Source: an uncultured Chlorobiaceae bacterium
GTDB taxonomy: Bacteria > Bacteroidota > Chlorobiia > Chlorobiales > Chlorobiaceae
Assembly (NCBI GenBank): GCA_903824045.1
Contig: CAIJVD010000028.1
Span: forward strand, 57,167 to 121,166
Reading direction: 5' to 3'
Length of the DNA stretch: 64,000 bases
Position 1 is the first letter of the stretch, and each line of letters opens with the position of its first letter. The position numbers and the translations under genes are program-made. Shown here in pieces: positions 17,064 through 27,500 of the stretch. The notes under the pieces are model-generated. The model saw nothing but the letters and a program-made list of their open reading frames with translations, was not told where the DNA came from and did not search any database.

Positions 17064-19688
17064 ATGAAAAAAACGAACAGTAGTGTCCGTTTTGTTCTAT
17101 CAGCAGTCTGCCTTTCGGCGGTGCTGGTACCACTCCCATCCTATGGAGCCGATACCGGCACCATAAAGGGCAAAATCGTTGACAAAGCTGATGGAGAAGG
17201 CATCTACGGCGCCTCCATAACCATTCCCGGCACCACCATCGGCACTGCCACCGACATGAACGGCAACTTCACGCTCTCCAACGTTCCTGCAAAACAGGAA
17301 AAGATCTCAGTCTCCATCGTCGGCTACGCTGCTGCAAGCCAGACCGTAACCGTCACCGCTGGTCAGACCTCAGTGGTCAACCTCAAGCTCGGCCAGACCA
17401 CCGTCATGGCTTCGGAAGTCATCGTCGGTGCTTCTCTCTACAAGCAGGATCGCTTTCAGGTTCCTGTGACCGTCAACGTTGTATCACGCGAGAGGATCAA
17501 GCAGGAGAGCAACCCGACGCTTGACAAGGTTATCGAGGATGTTCCCGGTGTTGTTGTCACCCGCGCAGGCGGTCAAACAACCGCAAACATCCAGATTCGC
17601 GGTTCAAACACCTATCAGGGTGGTGCCATCGGTACCCGCGTACAGGGTTTCTACGACGGATTTCCGCTCAACGCACCTGAGTCAGGCGAAATCGCATGGC
17701 CAGCCGTCAACATGAACGCCGCCGACAAGGTCGAGGTGCTCAAAGGCGCAGCAGCAACACTCTACGGCTCAGGAGCCATGGGTGGCGTGGTCAACGTCTA
17801 CGGCCATCTGCCTGAAAAACTCGAAGTGAAAGCCGGGGCAAGCCTTGGTTTCTATGATACCCCTCCCTCGACCGATCAGAGTGCTTACTGGAAGCGCCAC
17901 ATCACTCCATTCTTCTATAACACCTATGTCGGCGTCGGCAACAAGGTCGAGAAGCTGACATACAGCCTGATTTACACCAATAGCCATGACGACGGCTACC
18001 GCCAGAACGCCCAGAACACTCTGGATGATGTCAAGCTGAAAGCCCGCTACGATATCGACTCCAAGCAGTACATCCAGCTGAGCAGCTTCTACAACAAGTC
18101 CAACGGCGGCTATGCCTATTCGATGCCGTATGACTTCTATGCAGTACCGACTCCGACATTTACGCCTCACCCTGAGTACGCATATGACTCCTATGTCAAT
18201 GCTAAAGCATTTGCGAGTGTGTCCGCATTTTCTGACTACTTGACGGCCCATCCAGGAGGCACAATTTCCATTGGAGGAAGAAGTTCGACAATTCCCACTT
18301 TCCCATACATGCTGTTTATGGGCCCAGGCAATCCACTTAATGGGTTGAAATCCGCCGCACAATATGCAGCGATTGTTAATGGTTTTGGTACGGGTATTGC
18401 CGATTACAAGCTCTATGACGTCTATGGTGACGACACCATCCAGCGCAAGACCGGTCAGGTAGGCCTCAACTACGTGAACCTGCTGAGCGAGAACGTCAGC
18501 CTTGATACTCGCGTCTATCACACCTACAATGAGACACGCATTGAGTACAATCCAACGCTCGCTGACCAGACCTATGCTACCGGCAAGGTGCGTACTCCCG
18601 GTGAGTTCAACGAAACCTACTCGAACCGCAACGGTGTCGGCACAAAAATCGACTGGAGAGCCAACAAGAACAATCGCATTCTTGCGGGTGTTGACGGCAG
18701 CGTCACCGATTTCATGACATCGACCGTATCGGCTGAGATTCCGGTCAAAAACACGCTCAAACCGATTCAGGAGAAAAATGCCTCCGCATTCCTGCAGGAT
18801 GAGTGGACCTTGACCGACAAGCTGACCTCCCTCGTTTCGCTGCGCTATGACTGGAGCGGCGTTGACGCCAGTCAGGCTGAAACAACCGCCGGCACCTTTG
18901 TTGCGCTTCAGCACCAGTCGGTTGATGCACTGAGTCCTCGCGTGGCACTGAACTACAAGGCCGCCGACGATATGTCCCTGCGTGCTTCATGGGGCAAGAG
19001 CTTCCGCGCTCCAACCCTCTCCGAACGCTTCATCCGCGATGGCGGCATGTTCCAGGGAACACCCAATGAGGCTCTTGACAAGGAGACCATGACCGCTTAT
19101 GAACTCGGTATGTTCAAGCAGTTTGGTGACAAGGTATCGCTTGACATCGCAGGATTCCTGAGCGACTACGACAACCTTATCGAGTCTATCATCAACCTCG
19201 ACCAGACCTTCAAGTACAGGAACATCACCAAGGCCCGCATCTGGGGTGTTGAAACCGGCCTTAACTTCAGGCCGAACAGCGAATGGGCGTTTAATGCGGC
19301 ATACACCTACATGAATGCCAAAAACCGTTCATATGTTGCAGGACAGAGCTCAAATCAGGATCTGAACCCTGATCCGACATGGCTCCCTTACCGTCCCGAG
19401 CACACCGTTTCTGCAGGCGCTACATTCAAGCCGGACAACAAGCTCTCAGTGAACTTGAGTGGCCGTTATGTCGGTACCTACAAGTCGGTTAGCTCCTATC
19501 CTAACGCTACCCGCGCCAACTACCCTGGTGGCTTCATCGTACTCAACACAGGTGCGAAGTACCAGTTGGGCGAAGGCGCAGTGCTGAGCCTTCAGTGCAA
19601 GAACATCGGCAACGTGCAGTATGAAGAGGCCGAATGGTTCCGCGCTCCAGGACGCAGCTATGTTGCCGGTCTGGATTTCACCTTCTAA
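17064..19688 (+). CDS. TonB-dependent outer-membrane receptor
   Basis: An 874-residue receptor with a signal peptide (KKTNSSVRF, then a hydrophobic stretch ending LPSYGA). An N-terminal carboxypeptidase-regulatory-like beta domain follows (GTIKGKIVDKADGEGIYGASITIPG), then the plug (RFQVPVTVNVVSRERI, VEVLKGAAATLYGSGAMGG) and a 22-strand-type barrel ending in Phe (YVAGLDFTF). The ATG at 17064 fits the signal peptide; an earlier in-frame start at 16998 would spoil it. The substrate is unknown. Its place directly upstream of the Mg-chelatase genes, and BchE's need for B12, make a corrinoid or metal chelate plausible but unproven. Codons around 18150-18410 are much more A/T-ending than the rest. 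Confidence 0.93.
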   Translation: MKKTNSSVRFVLSAVCLSAVLVPLPSYGADTGTIKGKIVDKADGEGIYGASITIPGTTIGTATDMNGNFTLSNVPAKQEKISVSIVGYAAASQTVTVTAGQTSVVNLKLGQTTVMASEVIVGASLYKQDRFQVPVTVNVVSRERIKQESNPTLDKVIEDVPGVVVTRAGGQTTANIQIRGSNTYQGGAIGTRVQGFYDGFPLNAPESGEIAWPAVNMNAADKVEVLKGAAATLYGSGAMGGVVNVYGHLPEKLEVKAGASLGFYDTPPSTDQSAYWKRHITPFFYNTYVGVGNKVEKLTYSLIYTNSHDDGYRQNAQNTLDDVKLKARYDIDSKQYIQLSSFYNKSNGGYAYSMPYDFYAVPTPTFTPHPEYAYDSYVNAKAFASVSAFSDYLTAHPGGTISIGGRSSTIPTFPYMLFMGPGNPLNGLKSAAQYAAIVNGFGTGIADYKLYDVYGDDTIQRKTGQVGLNYVNLLSENVSLDTRVYHTYNETRIEYNPTLADQTYATGKVRTPGEFNETYSNRNGVGTKIDWRANKNNRILAGVDGSVTDFMTSTVSAEIPVKNTLKPIQEKNASAFLQDEWTLTDKLTSLVSLRYDWSGVDASQAETTAGTFVALQHQSVDALSPRVALNYKAADDMSLRASWGKSFRAPTLSERFIRDGGMFQGTPNEALDKETMTAYELGMFKQFGDKVSLDIAGFLSDYDNLIESIINLDQTFKYRNITKARIWGVETGLNFRPNSEWAFNAAYTYMNAKNRSYVAGQSSNQDLNPDPTWLPYRPEHTVSAGATFKPDNKLSVNLSGRYVGTYKSVSSYPNATRANYPGGFIVLNTGAKYQLGEGAVLSLQCKNIGNVQYEEAEWFRAPGRSYVAGLDFTF

Positions 19689-19726
19689 GGCAGGTCCCAA
19701 CAGCAACAACAACGTCGTCAAGACTC

Positions 19727-19762
19727 AAGCCAGCCCCTCTCCGCGAGGGGCTGGCTTTTTTA
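19727..19762 (+). terminator. Terminator after the TonB-dependent receptor gene
   Basis: AAGCCAGCCCCT and AGGGGCTGGCTT form a perfect 12-bp GC-rich stem with a short CTCCGCG-type loop, followed by six Ts. It separates the receptor gene from bchS. Confidence 0.95.
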
Positions 19763-19843
19763 ATCGTTAGCAATCTTCCCCCGATTTTGTTAGATTTGCT
19801 CATTCCGTAAAACAGATAAACAACGCACATCTCTTGTTATTCT

Positions 19844-22800
19844 ATGCACGATAAAATCAGAATCGCCGCAGTTGTCGGGATGGAACAATGCAACCAGCGG
19901 GTATGGCGTGAGGTGACCGAAAAGATAGGCGCACATGCCGAATTGACCCAATGGACCGACCAGGATCTTGAGCACCAGAATCCGGAAGCGGCTGAAGCCA
20001 TCCGGAATGCTGACTGTGTTTTCACCACGCTGATTCAGTTCAAGGTACAGGCTGACTGGCTGCAGGAACAGCTCGACAAGTCGAAGGTTCAGGTGGTCTT
20101 CGCTTACGAGTCGATGCCTGAGGTGATGCAGATGACGAAGGTAGGCAGCTACGTGGTATCGGGTGACGGGGGCGGCATGCCGGATATTGTCAAGAAGGTA
20201 GCAAAGATGCTGGTGAAGGGACGTGACGAGGATGCCCTTTACGGATACATGAAACTGCTGAAGATCATGCGGACCATGCTGCCGCTGATCCCCAAAAAGG
20301 CAAAGGATTTCAAGAACTGGATGCAGGTTTACACCTACTGGATGCATCCAACTGCCGACAACCTCGCCTCGATGTTCAACTACATCATGGCCGAGTACTT
20401 TGAGGTCGCCATCAAGGTCGCAAAGGTGGAGGAGGTTCCCACCATGGGTTTCTACCATCCCGATGCGCCCGACTACCTTAAAGATCTCCACCACTACGAA
20501 AAATGGCTGCACAAGCGGGATAAAGGCTCTGCCTCCAGACGCAATATAGGAGTGCTCTTCTTCCGCAAGCACCTCCTGCAGGAGAAGGAGTATATCGACA
20601 ACACCATCCGCGCCATCGAAGCGAAGGGTCTCAACCCCCTGCCGGTGTTTGTGATGGGCGTTGAGGGTCACGTTGCCTCCAGAGAGTGGTTTACCCACGC
20701 AAATATCGACATGCTGGTCAACATGATGGGCTTCGGCTTTGTTGGCGGGCCGGCGGGCGCAACCACACCGGGAGCATCTTCGGCCGCTCGCGACGAGATT
20801 CTTGGCAAAATCAACGCACCCTACGTCGTCTCCCAGCCGCTCTTCATACAGGATTTCGCCTCATGGAAGTCGCAGGGCGTCGTGCCGTTGCAGTCGGCCA
20901 TGACCTACTCACTGCCCGAGATGGACGGCGCTGTCTGCCCGGTCGTGCTCGGTGCTATCAAGGAGGGTCGCCTGCAGACCGTGCCTGACCGCCTCGAACG
21001 ACTTTCAGGCCTTGCAAAGAAGTTCTCCGACCTGCGCCACACGCCAAACCGCGAGAAGAAGATCGCTTTCGTGGTCTACGACTATCCGCCGGGTATGGGC
21101 AAAAAGGCAAGTGCCGCCCTGCTCGATGTGCCGAAAAGCCTCTACAACTTCCTCCTCTCGCTGAGTGCCGACGGCTACAATGTCGGTGAACTGCCGGAAT
21201 CGGCGGAGGCACTGCTTGCCATGCTCGATCGCGCTACCGATTTTGAGATTCAGGCTCACGAGCAGGATTGCTTTGCGATCGACCGCGAGGTATACAACCG
21301 CATCACTACCGACCGCGAGCGCGAGCGCATCGAAGGCCGCTGGAGCGGATTCCCCGGCGATATCGCCCCCGTCGGCCCCGACAGGCTTTTTGTCGGCGGT
21401 ATCACCCTCGGAAACATCTTCATCGGCGTCCAGCCGCGCCTCGGCGTACAGGGCGACCCGATGCGACTGCTCTTCGACAAGGAGAACACGCCGCACCATC
21501 AGTATATCTCCTTCTACCGCTGGATCAGCCGCGAGTTCGGGGCAAACGCCCTTGTCCACGTCGGCATGCACGGCACGGCAGAGTGGATGCCCGGCCTCCA
21601 GCTTGGCGTTACCGGCGACTGCTGGTCGGACGCGCTGCTCGGCGAGGTTCCCCACTTCTACATCTACCCGGTCAACAACCCGAGCGAGGCGAACATTGCC
21701 AAACGCCGCGGCTACGCCACCATGATTTCGCACAACATCCCTCCGCTTGCACGTGCCGGGCTCTACAAGGAGCTCCCTGCATTCAAGGAGATGCTCAGCG
21801 ACTACCGCGAGCGCGGTCTGGAGAAGATTGTCGACGTCGAGACCGAAGAGATCATCATCCAGAAGGCGCAGCAGCTCAACCTGACCGATGACTGCCCCCG
21901 CGTGAAGGATGAGTCGTTCCAAAACTATATCAGCAGGCTCTACACCTACATGATGGAGCTTGAAGGCCGCCTGATATCCAACTCGCTGCACGTTTTCGGC
22001 GAAACCCCGAAACTCGATTCGCAGGTTACCACCATTACGGAGTACCTGAAGGTCCGCGGCAATGAGAAATCGCTCCCATCCATCATCCTGCAGGCCATCG
22101 GCGAAAGCCGTACCTACGGCGACTACGCTGCGCTTGCCACACGCGCCCGCCAGGGTGAACCGCTGGCACTGAAGATGCGTGAAACGGTGGATGAGCATAC
22201 CCGGACGTTTATCGATCAGACCGTGTTTGGGCAGAACGACCCGAAATCGGTGCTCGACTCGCTGACCGGCGGTGCCAGGATTACGCAGGAGATGGCCGAG
22301 GCAATCAACACTTCAATCCAGGAGGGTCTTGCCCTGAAGCGCGCATTGCAGGACAACGGCATCGAGATGAAGAACTTCCTTCGCGCACTGTCGGGAGAGT
22401 ACATCCCCTCGGGAGCCGGCGGCGACTTGGTGCGCGACGGCGCAGGCATTCTGCCGACCGGGCGCAACATCCACGCCATCGACCCCTGGCGCATTCCGTC
22501 GGAACTGGCCTTCAAGCGCGGCAAGCAGATTGCCGACTCCATTCTCAAGCGACACATCGAAGAGAACAACGGAGAGTACCCTGAGACTATCGCACAGGTG
22601 CTCTGGGGCCTCGATACCATCAAGAGCAAGGGTGAAGCCGTTGCGGTCATCATTCACCTCATGGGCGCCGAACCAGCCTACGACGCGCAGGGCAAAATCA
22701 GCCACTACCGTCTTGTGCCGCTCGAAAAGCTCGGCCGACCGAGAATCGACGTGCTGATCCAGATCAGCTCCATTTTCCGCGACACCTTTGGCGTACTGGT

Positions 22801-23647
22801 CGACCATCTCGACAAGCTGGTGAAGGATGCAGCGAAAGCATTCGAGCCGCACGAGATGAACCATATCAAAAAGCATGTTGACGCCGCACTGAAGGATGGC
22901 AAGGATTTCGAAAGCGCCACCTCCCGCCTCTTCACACAGGCCCCCGGAGCCTACGGATCGCAGGTCGAGGAGCTGGTTGAGGATTCGGCATGGGAGTCGG
23001 AAGAGGATCTCGACAACATGTTCGTCAAGCGCACCGGATTTGCCTACGGCGGAAACCGCTACGGCGACCAGCAGAGTGACATTCTCAACAACCTTCTCAG
23101 CACAGTAGACCGTGTCGTTCAGCAGGTAGACTCCGCCGAGTTCGGCATCTCCGATATCGACCGCTACTTCTCCTCATCGGGAGCCCTCCAGCTCTCCGCA
23201 CGCCGCCGCAACCCCAAGGGCGACAACGTGAAGCTCAACTATGTCGAGACCTTTACGGCCGACGTCAAGATTGATGATGCCGACAAGGCGCTGAAGGTCG
23301 AGTTCCGCACCAAGCTGCTCAATCCAAAGTGGTTCGAGACCATGCTCGACCAGGGGCATAGCGGAGCCGCGGAAATCAGCAACCGCTTCACCTACATGCT
23401 TGGATGGGACGCTGTCACCAAAGGCGTGGACGACTGGGTCTACAAAGAGGCCGCCGAAACCTATGCGATGGATCCGAAGATGCGTGACCGGCTGATGAAG
23501 ATCAACCCGAAAGCCTTCAAGAACATCGTCGGCCGCATGCTCGAAGCCAGCGGACGCGGCATGTGGAACGCAGATCCGGATATGATCGAAAAGCTCCAGG
23601 AAATCTACTCCGACCTCGAAGACCGCCTTGAGGGGATCGAAGTGTAG
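19844..23647 (+). CDS. bchS: Magnesium chelatase H subunit homologue (BchS-type)
   Basis: A 1267-residue porphyrin-binding H subunit of the CobN/ChlH family, which inserts Mg2+ into protoporphyrin IX with BchI and BchD (not in this window). Landmarks: an N-terminal VVGMEQCNQRVW segment; MGFGFVGGPAGAT; FHVGMHGTAEWMPG-like LVHVGMHGTAEW; NNPSEANIAKRRGYAT; LPTGRNIHAIDPWRIPS; and AKAFEPHEMNHIKKHV. Green sulfur bacteria carry three H paralogues (BchH, BchS, BchT). I assign BchS from the remembered order bchS-bchH-bchM-bchE; the family call is firm but the paralogue name is not. It is complete and ends in its own terminator, so it is probably transcribed separately from bchH. Confidence 0.9.
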   Translation: MHDKIRIAAVVGMEQCNQRVWREVTEKIGAHAELTQWTDQDLEHQNPEAAEAIRNADCVFTTLIQFKVQADWLQEQLDKSKVQVVFAYESMPEVMQMTKVGSYVVSGDGGGMPDIVKKVAKMLVKGRDEDALYGYMKLLKIMRTMLPLIPKKAKDFKNWMQVYTYWMHPTADNLASMFNYIMAEYFEVAIKVAKVEEVPTMGFYHPDAPDYLKDLHHYEKWLHKRDKGSASRRNIGVLFFRKHLLQEKEYIDNTIRAIEAKGLNPLPVFVMGVEGHVASREWFTHANIDMLVNMMGFGFVGGPAGATTPGASSAARDEILGKINAPYVVSQPLFIQDFASWKSQGVVPLQSAMTYSLPEMDGAVCPVVLGAIKEGRLQTVPDRLERLSGLAKKFSDLRHTPNREKKIAFVVYDYPPGMGKKASAALLDVPKSLYNFLLSLSADGYNVGELPESAEALLAMLDRATDFEIQAHEQDCFAIDREVYNRITTDRERERIEGRWSGFPGDIAPVGPDRLFVGGITLGNIFIGVQPRLGVQGDPMRLLFDKENTPHHQYISFYRWISREFGANALVHVGMHGTAEWMPGLQLGVTGDCWSDALLGEVPHFYIYPVNNPSEANIAKRRGYATMISHNIPPLARAGLYKELPAFKEMLSDYRERGLEKIVDVETEEIIIQKAQQLNLTDDCPRVKDESFQNYISRLYTYMMELEGRLISNSLHVFGETPKLDSQVTTITEYLKVRGNEKSLPSIILQAIGESRTYGDYAALATRARQGEPLALKMRETVDEHTRTFIDQTVFGQNDPKSVLDSLTGGARITQEMAEAINTSIQEGLALKRALQDNGIEMKNFLRALSGEYIPSGAGGDLVRDGAGILPTGRNIHAIDPWRIPSELAFKRGKQIADSILKRHIEENNGEYPETIAQVLWGLDTIKSKGEAVAVIIHLMGAEPAYDAQGKISHYRLVPLEKLGRPRIDVLIQISSIFRDTFGVLVDHLDKLVKDAAKAFEPHEMNHIKKHVDAALKDGKDFESATSRLFTQAPGAYGSQVEELVEDSAWESEEDLDNMFVKRTGFAYGGNRYGDQQSDILNNLLSTVDRVVQQVDSAEFGISDIDRYFSSSGALQLSARRRNPKGDNVKLNYVETFTADVKIDDADKALKVEFRTKLLNPKWFETMLDQGHSGAAEISNRFTYMLGWDAVTKGVDDWVYKEAAETYAMDPKMRDRLMKINPKAFKNIVGRMLEASGRGMWNADPDMIEKLQEIYSDLEDRLEGIEV

Positions 23648-23676
23648 GGAGTTCCTCATGAGGATAGAACAAGTTT

Positions 23677-23717
23677 TGGCCGCTCATTTCACTTAAAATG
23701 AGCGGCCATCTCTTTTT
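23677..23717 (+). terminator. Terminator after bchS
   Basis: TGGCCGCTCATTT and AAATGAGCGGCCA form a 12-13 bp stem with a short loop, followed by TCTTTTTT. It lies about 30 bases after the bchS stop and uncouples bchS from bchH. Confidence 0.92.
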
Positions 23718-23753
23718 TGATCCTTCGATAAACACTGTTCACCTCCCAGATCG

Positions 23754-23856
23754 TGTCATTTCGTCCCGACTTGTCGGGAGAGAAATCCATTACCCGCTCA
23801 CCGCCCAATAATAATCCCGAAGCAAATCAGATCCCTCTCTGCGTTCGGGATGACAA
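23754..23856. repeat. Short intergenic repeat-like element
   Basis: About 100 bases begin TGTCATTTCGTCCCGAC and end CGTTCGGGATGACA, so the outer TGTCAT/ATGACA bases are inverted. An internal CCCGACTTGTCGGG is a perfect hairpin. This resembles the small 'GTCATTTCG ... GAGAAATC' intergenic repeats scattered through Chlorobi and Bacteroidetes genomes, as I remember them. It carries no gene. Confidence 0.55.
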
Positions 23857-24005
23857 TCAAAATCTCCTCAGCTGCTGCCAACAGTTCACGCCTCCGGCAG
23901 TTCCCCCCGCCACAGTCCGCCTTCTTTTCAATTCAAAATCCGGAATTCAAAATCCACAATTTTCTTTATTACTGAACCGTTTGATATATTTCGGCTAAAG
24001 ATTTA

Positions 24006-24434
24006 TTGATGACTATCAGAGCGCACAACATAGTCCGCACTTTCTGGCGTAGTATCGAGATTCTCATCTTCTTTGGGATCTCCGTTGTCGGCTTTAACAT
24101 CCTGTTCAGGACGACATCATTCAACGCCAAAACGAAAGATCGCTCCTTCTCCGGCGGCCACGCCCTTGGAGCAGGTCTCGCTGGCCATTATCGCTCCCTC
24201 CCCCTGCATGATGGATCCCCGAATACAAAGGCGCTCGCCCCGCTCTCCTCAGAGAAAAAGGTTCTCCGGGCGACTCGAAACACTACCGACGCCGCACGCT
24301 TTCACCTGCTCTCTGTCATCGAAAAGCATCTCGCCAAAGCCGACCCCGGCCTGAGCAAAGAGCGATCTCTTTTTCTATCCCCCCTCGACCAGCCTCACAA
24401 CCTCATTCAGCAGAATCGCACACTCCTGATCTGA
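24006..24434 (+). CDS. Doubtful small hypothetical membrane protein between bchS and bchH
   Basis: A 142-codon frame starting with tandem ATGs. Residues about 15-35 ([19 protein letters not shown]) would make one membrane segment, and the rest is polar with a helix-like [16 protein letters not shown] stretch. No family is recognised. No convincing Shine-Dalgarno is present, and codon use is not clearly gene-like. The 863-base gap it sits in is otherwise repeat-like, so it may be chance or a decayed gene. Confidence 0.3.
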   Translation: MMTIRAHNIVRTFWRSIEILIFFGISVVGFNILFRTTSFNAKTKDRSFSGGHALGAGLAGHYRSLPLHDGSPNTKALAPLSSEKKVLRATRNTTDAARFHLLSVIEKHLAKADPGLSKERSLFLSPLDQPHNLIQQNRTLLI

Positions 24435-24510
24435 TAGCAGCCCGTCCATTCGGATTGTTCACCCTGGCACCGAAGCACGCAAAGAGCAACACTCTTGTTG
24501 CATCGAGCAT

Positions 24511-27500
24511 TTGTTCCACAGGATATTAACGGGCGACGTCACCTTTACTACAGAAAGGCTGCAACGAATGCATTTTGTATTTCTTACCATGGAGGCCACC
24601 AACAACAGCACCTTGAAGGCTGCTGCTGGCGAGCTTAACAGAAAGTTCAATCTCGGGCTGGAGGTTTCGGTCTTCAGCCTCGGACTTCATAACAGCAAAA
24701 AACTCTGGGAAACGCTGGAGAGTACCCTGCCGCAGGCTGATTTTGTTTTCGGCTCAATGCTCTTCAGCGAAGATATCGTACGCCCTCTTGAGAAGCTGCT
24801 GGAGAATCTCGCCTGCCCGGTCTGCATGATCACCAGCAATCCTGCGCTGATCTCGCTTACCCGTCTCGGCCGGTTTTCACTCCGCAAACCCAAACAGGAA
24901 GAGGTCGGAGAGCCTGGCATTTTCAAGCAGTGGGCCTCCAAACTGATGCCCAAGCACAAGCATGGAGAGAGCCAGCGCCAGCTTGCGCTGGTTCGCAATG
25001 TCAGCAAGCTGATGAAGCATCTGCCGGGCCGTGCAAGGGACATCCACACCTTTATCTCAGCCCACCAGTTCTGGCTCAACGGCTCGCAGGACAATCTTGA
25101 ACGCTTCCTCTCCCTGATCGCCGACCGGTACATGCCTGAGTGGAAGGGAAAGCTTCCACAAGAGGACCCTGTATTCTATCCCGATTCCGCGATCTGTCAC
25201 CCGGATGCACCCGAACCGTTCTTCTCCGCTGCAAAATTCACAGAGTGGGAGAAAAAAGAGCAACCCTTGCTCAACAAAGGGCCGGTGGCGATCCTTGCCA
25301 TGCGCTCGACGATATTGAGCAAAAATATGGATCACCTCAATGCGCTGGTCCGTTCCTTCGAGTCAAAAGGGATCAAAAGCTGCATTGCCTACAGCGGCGG
25401 CCTGGATTTCCGTCCGGCTCTCGAGCAGTTCTTCAGCCCTGAAACGCCTGGCTCATTCAAGCCCGCGCTCCTCGTCAATGCAACCGGATTCTCGCTTGTC
25501 GGAGGCCCGGCGGAGAACAAGTCGGCTGACGCTGTCGAAATCCTGAAAAAACTCGACACACCCTGTTTCAACCTTATCCCTCTCTCGTTTCAGCCGATCG
25601 AGCAGTGGCGTGAAAGCCCCCTCGGCCTCACCCCGCTCCAGACCGCCCTGAGCGTGGCCGTGACAGAGCTTGACGGCACCGTTGAGCCCCAGGTCTACGC
25701 CGGCACCGAAACAGGAAGCGAGCGCTCTGTGCCGCTCGAAGAGGAGGTGCGCACAATCTCGGCAAGAGTGGAGCGATTCCTTCGCCTTCAACAGAGAGCG
25801 ACCGCCGACAGGAAAATCGCTATTGTACTTTTCAACTTTCCGCCAAATCTCGGCAATGCCGGCACCGCGGCCTATCTCAACGTCTTTGAGAGCCTTCACC
25901 GCCTTCTGCTTGAAATGAAAACAGCCGGATACCAGCTCGAGGTGCCCGAGAACGCAGAAGCGCTTAAAGACCGGCTGCTCGAAGGCAACCGCCTTGTCTA
26001 TGGAACCGACGGCAATGTTGAGGGCCATCTCTCTGTGGAGGAGTACCGGCGCTTCTTCCCTGCCTATGAAGGAATCGAGCCGTTCTGGGGGGATGCCCCC
26101 GGTGAAATCCTCAACGACAGGAAGCGTTTTCATATTCTCGGCTGCTCTCTCGGCAACGTCTTTATTGGCCAGCAACCGAGCTTCGGCTACGAACGTGACC
26201 CGATGCGCCTGCTCATGGCCAAGGATGCGGCGCCGAACCATGCCTTCGCAGCGTTCTACTCCTGGATGGAACACAGCTTCCAGGCTGACGCACTGCTCCA
26301 CTTCGGCACACATGGCGCTCTCGAGTTCATGCCCGGCAAGCAGGTTGGGCTCTCGGCCTCATGCTGGCCGAAAAAACTTATCGGCAGTCTGCCGAACTTT
26401 TACTGCTACTGTGTCAACAATCCGAGCGAAGGCGCCATTGCCAAACGACGGGGCTTTGCGACGCTGGTGAGCTACCTGGCGCCCCCTCTTGAACATGCAG
26501 GGCTCTACAAGGGGCTGAGGAAGCTGAAGGATCTTGTGTCGGCCTTCAGAAACTCTCCCTCGGACGAGCTGCTCGAAGAGATTAAAGCGCTTGCTGTGGG
26601 CCTCGAACTCGACCCTGGAGCTGGAGATACCCCCACGGGAGAGTACCTGACCAGGCTCCAGAGCGAGCTCTACCTCATTGAGGAGCGCATGATACCGCTC
26701 GGCCTGCACATCATGGGCGAAGCTCCCTCGCCGGAGAGCCTCGGCGATCACCTTGCGCTCCTTTGCCAGCACAGCCGACCTGAACTCGACGGGGCCTCAC
26801 TGCCTGAGCTGATTGCGCGCCACATGCACTACGACTACCTGAAGCTGCTCGATCTCATGGAGCGTGACCCCGAAGCCCAACTCCAGTGGCAGAGGGTTAC
26901 GGCGATCTCGCGTGAGGCTGTCAAACGCTTCACCGGCCATATTGCGCCCCCAAAGGGCAGCACACTCTCCATCTCACGACTGCTGGAAGGGACTCTTGGC
27001 GTGAGGATAAAGGAGGCTGACGACTATCTGCGCAGAGAGGCTACAATAAAGCCTGGAGAGCTGGGCGATCTTTGGCGCTTCCTGAACAGGGTGCTCATCA
27101 ATCTTGCCGAGAACCCGGAGCTGAAGGCTGTGCTGCACGCACTCGACGGAAAATATACCCCTCCATCCCCCGGCAATGACCTGGTACGCAATCCGGAGAT
27201 TGTGCCAACGGGCAGAAACATTCACAGCCTCGACCCCTACACCATCCCCTCCGCCTTTGCCCAGGAGGCCGGTAAACGTACTGCCGAAGAGCTGCTCCTG
27301 CAGTACCGCAAAGAGAGCGGCACACTTCCTGAATCAATCGCCCTTGTGCTCTGGGGCACCGACAACCTGAAAAGCGACGGAGAGGGGGTTGCCCAGGCTC
27401 TCTGGCTTTTGGGCGCACGGGTCAAGACCGATGAGCTGGGCAAGATCGGTGATGTGGAGCTGATCCCCCTCGTGGAGCTGCACCGCCCCCGCATCGACAT

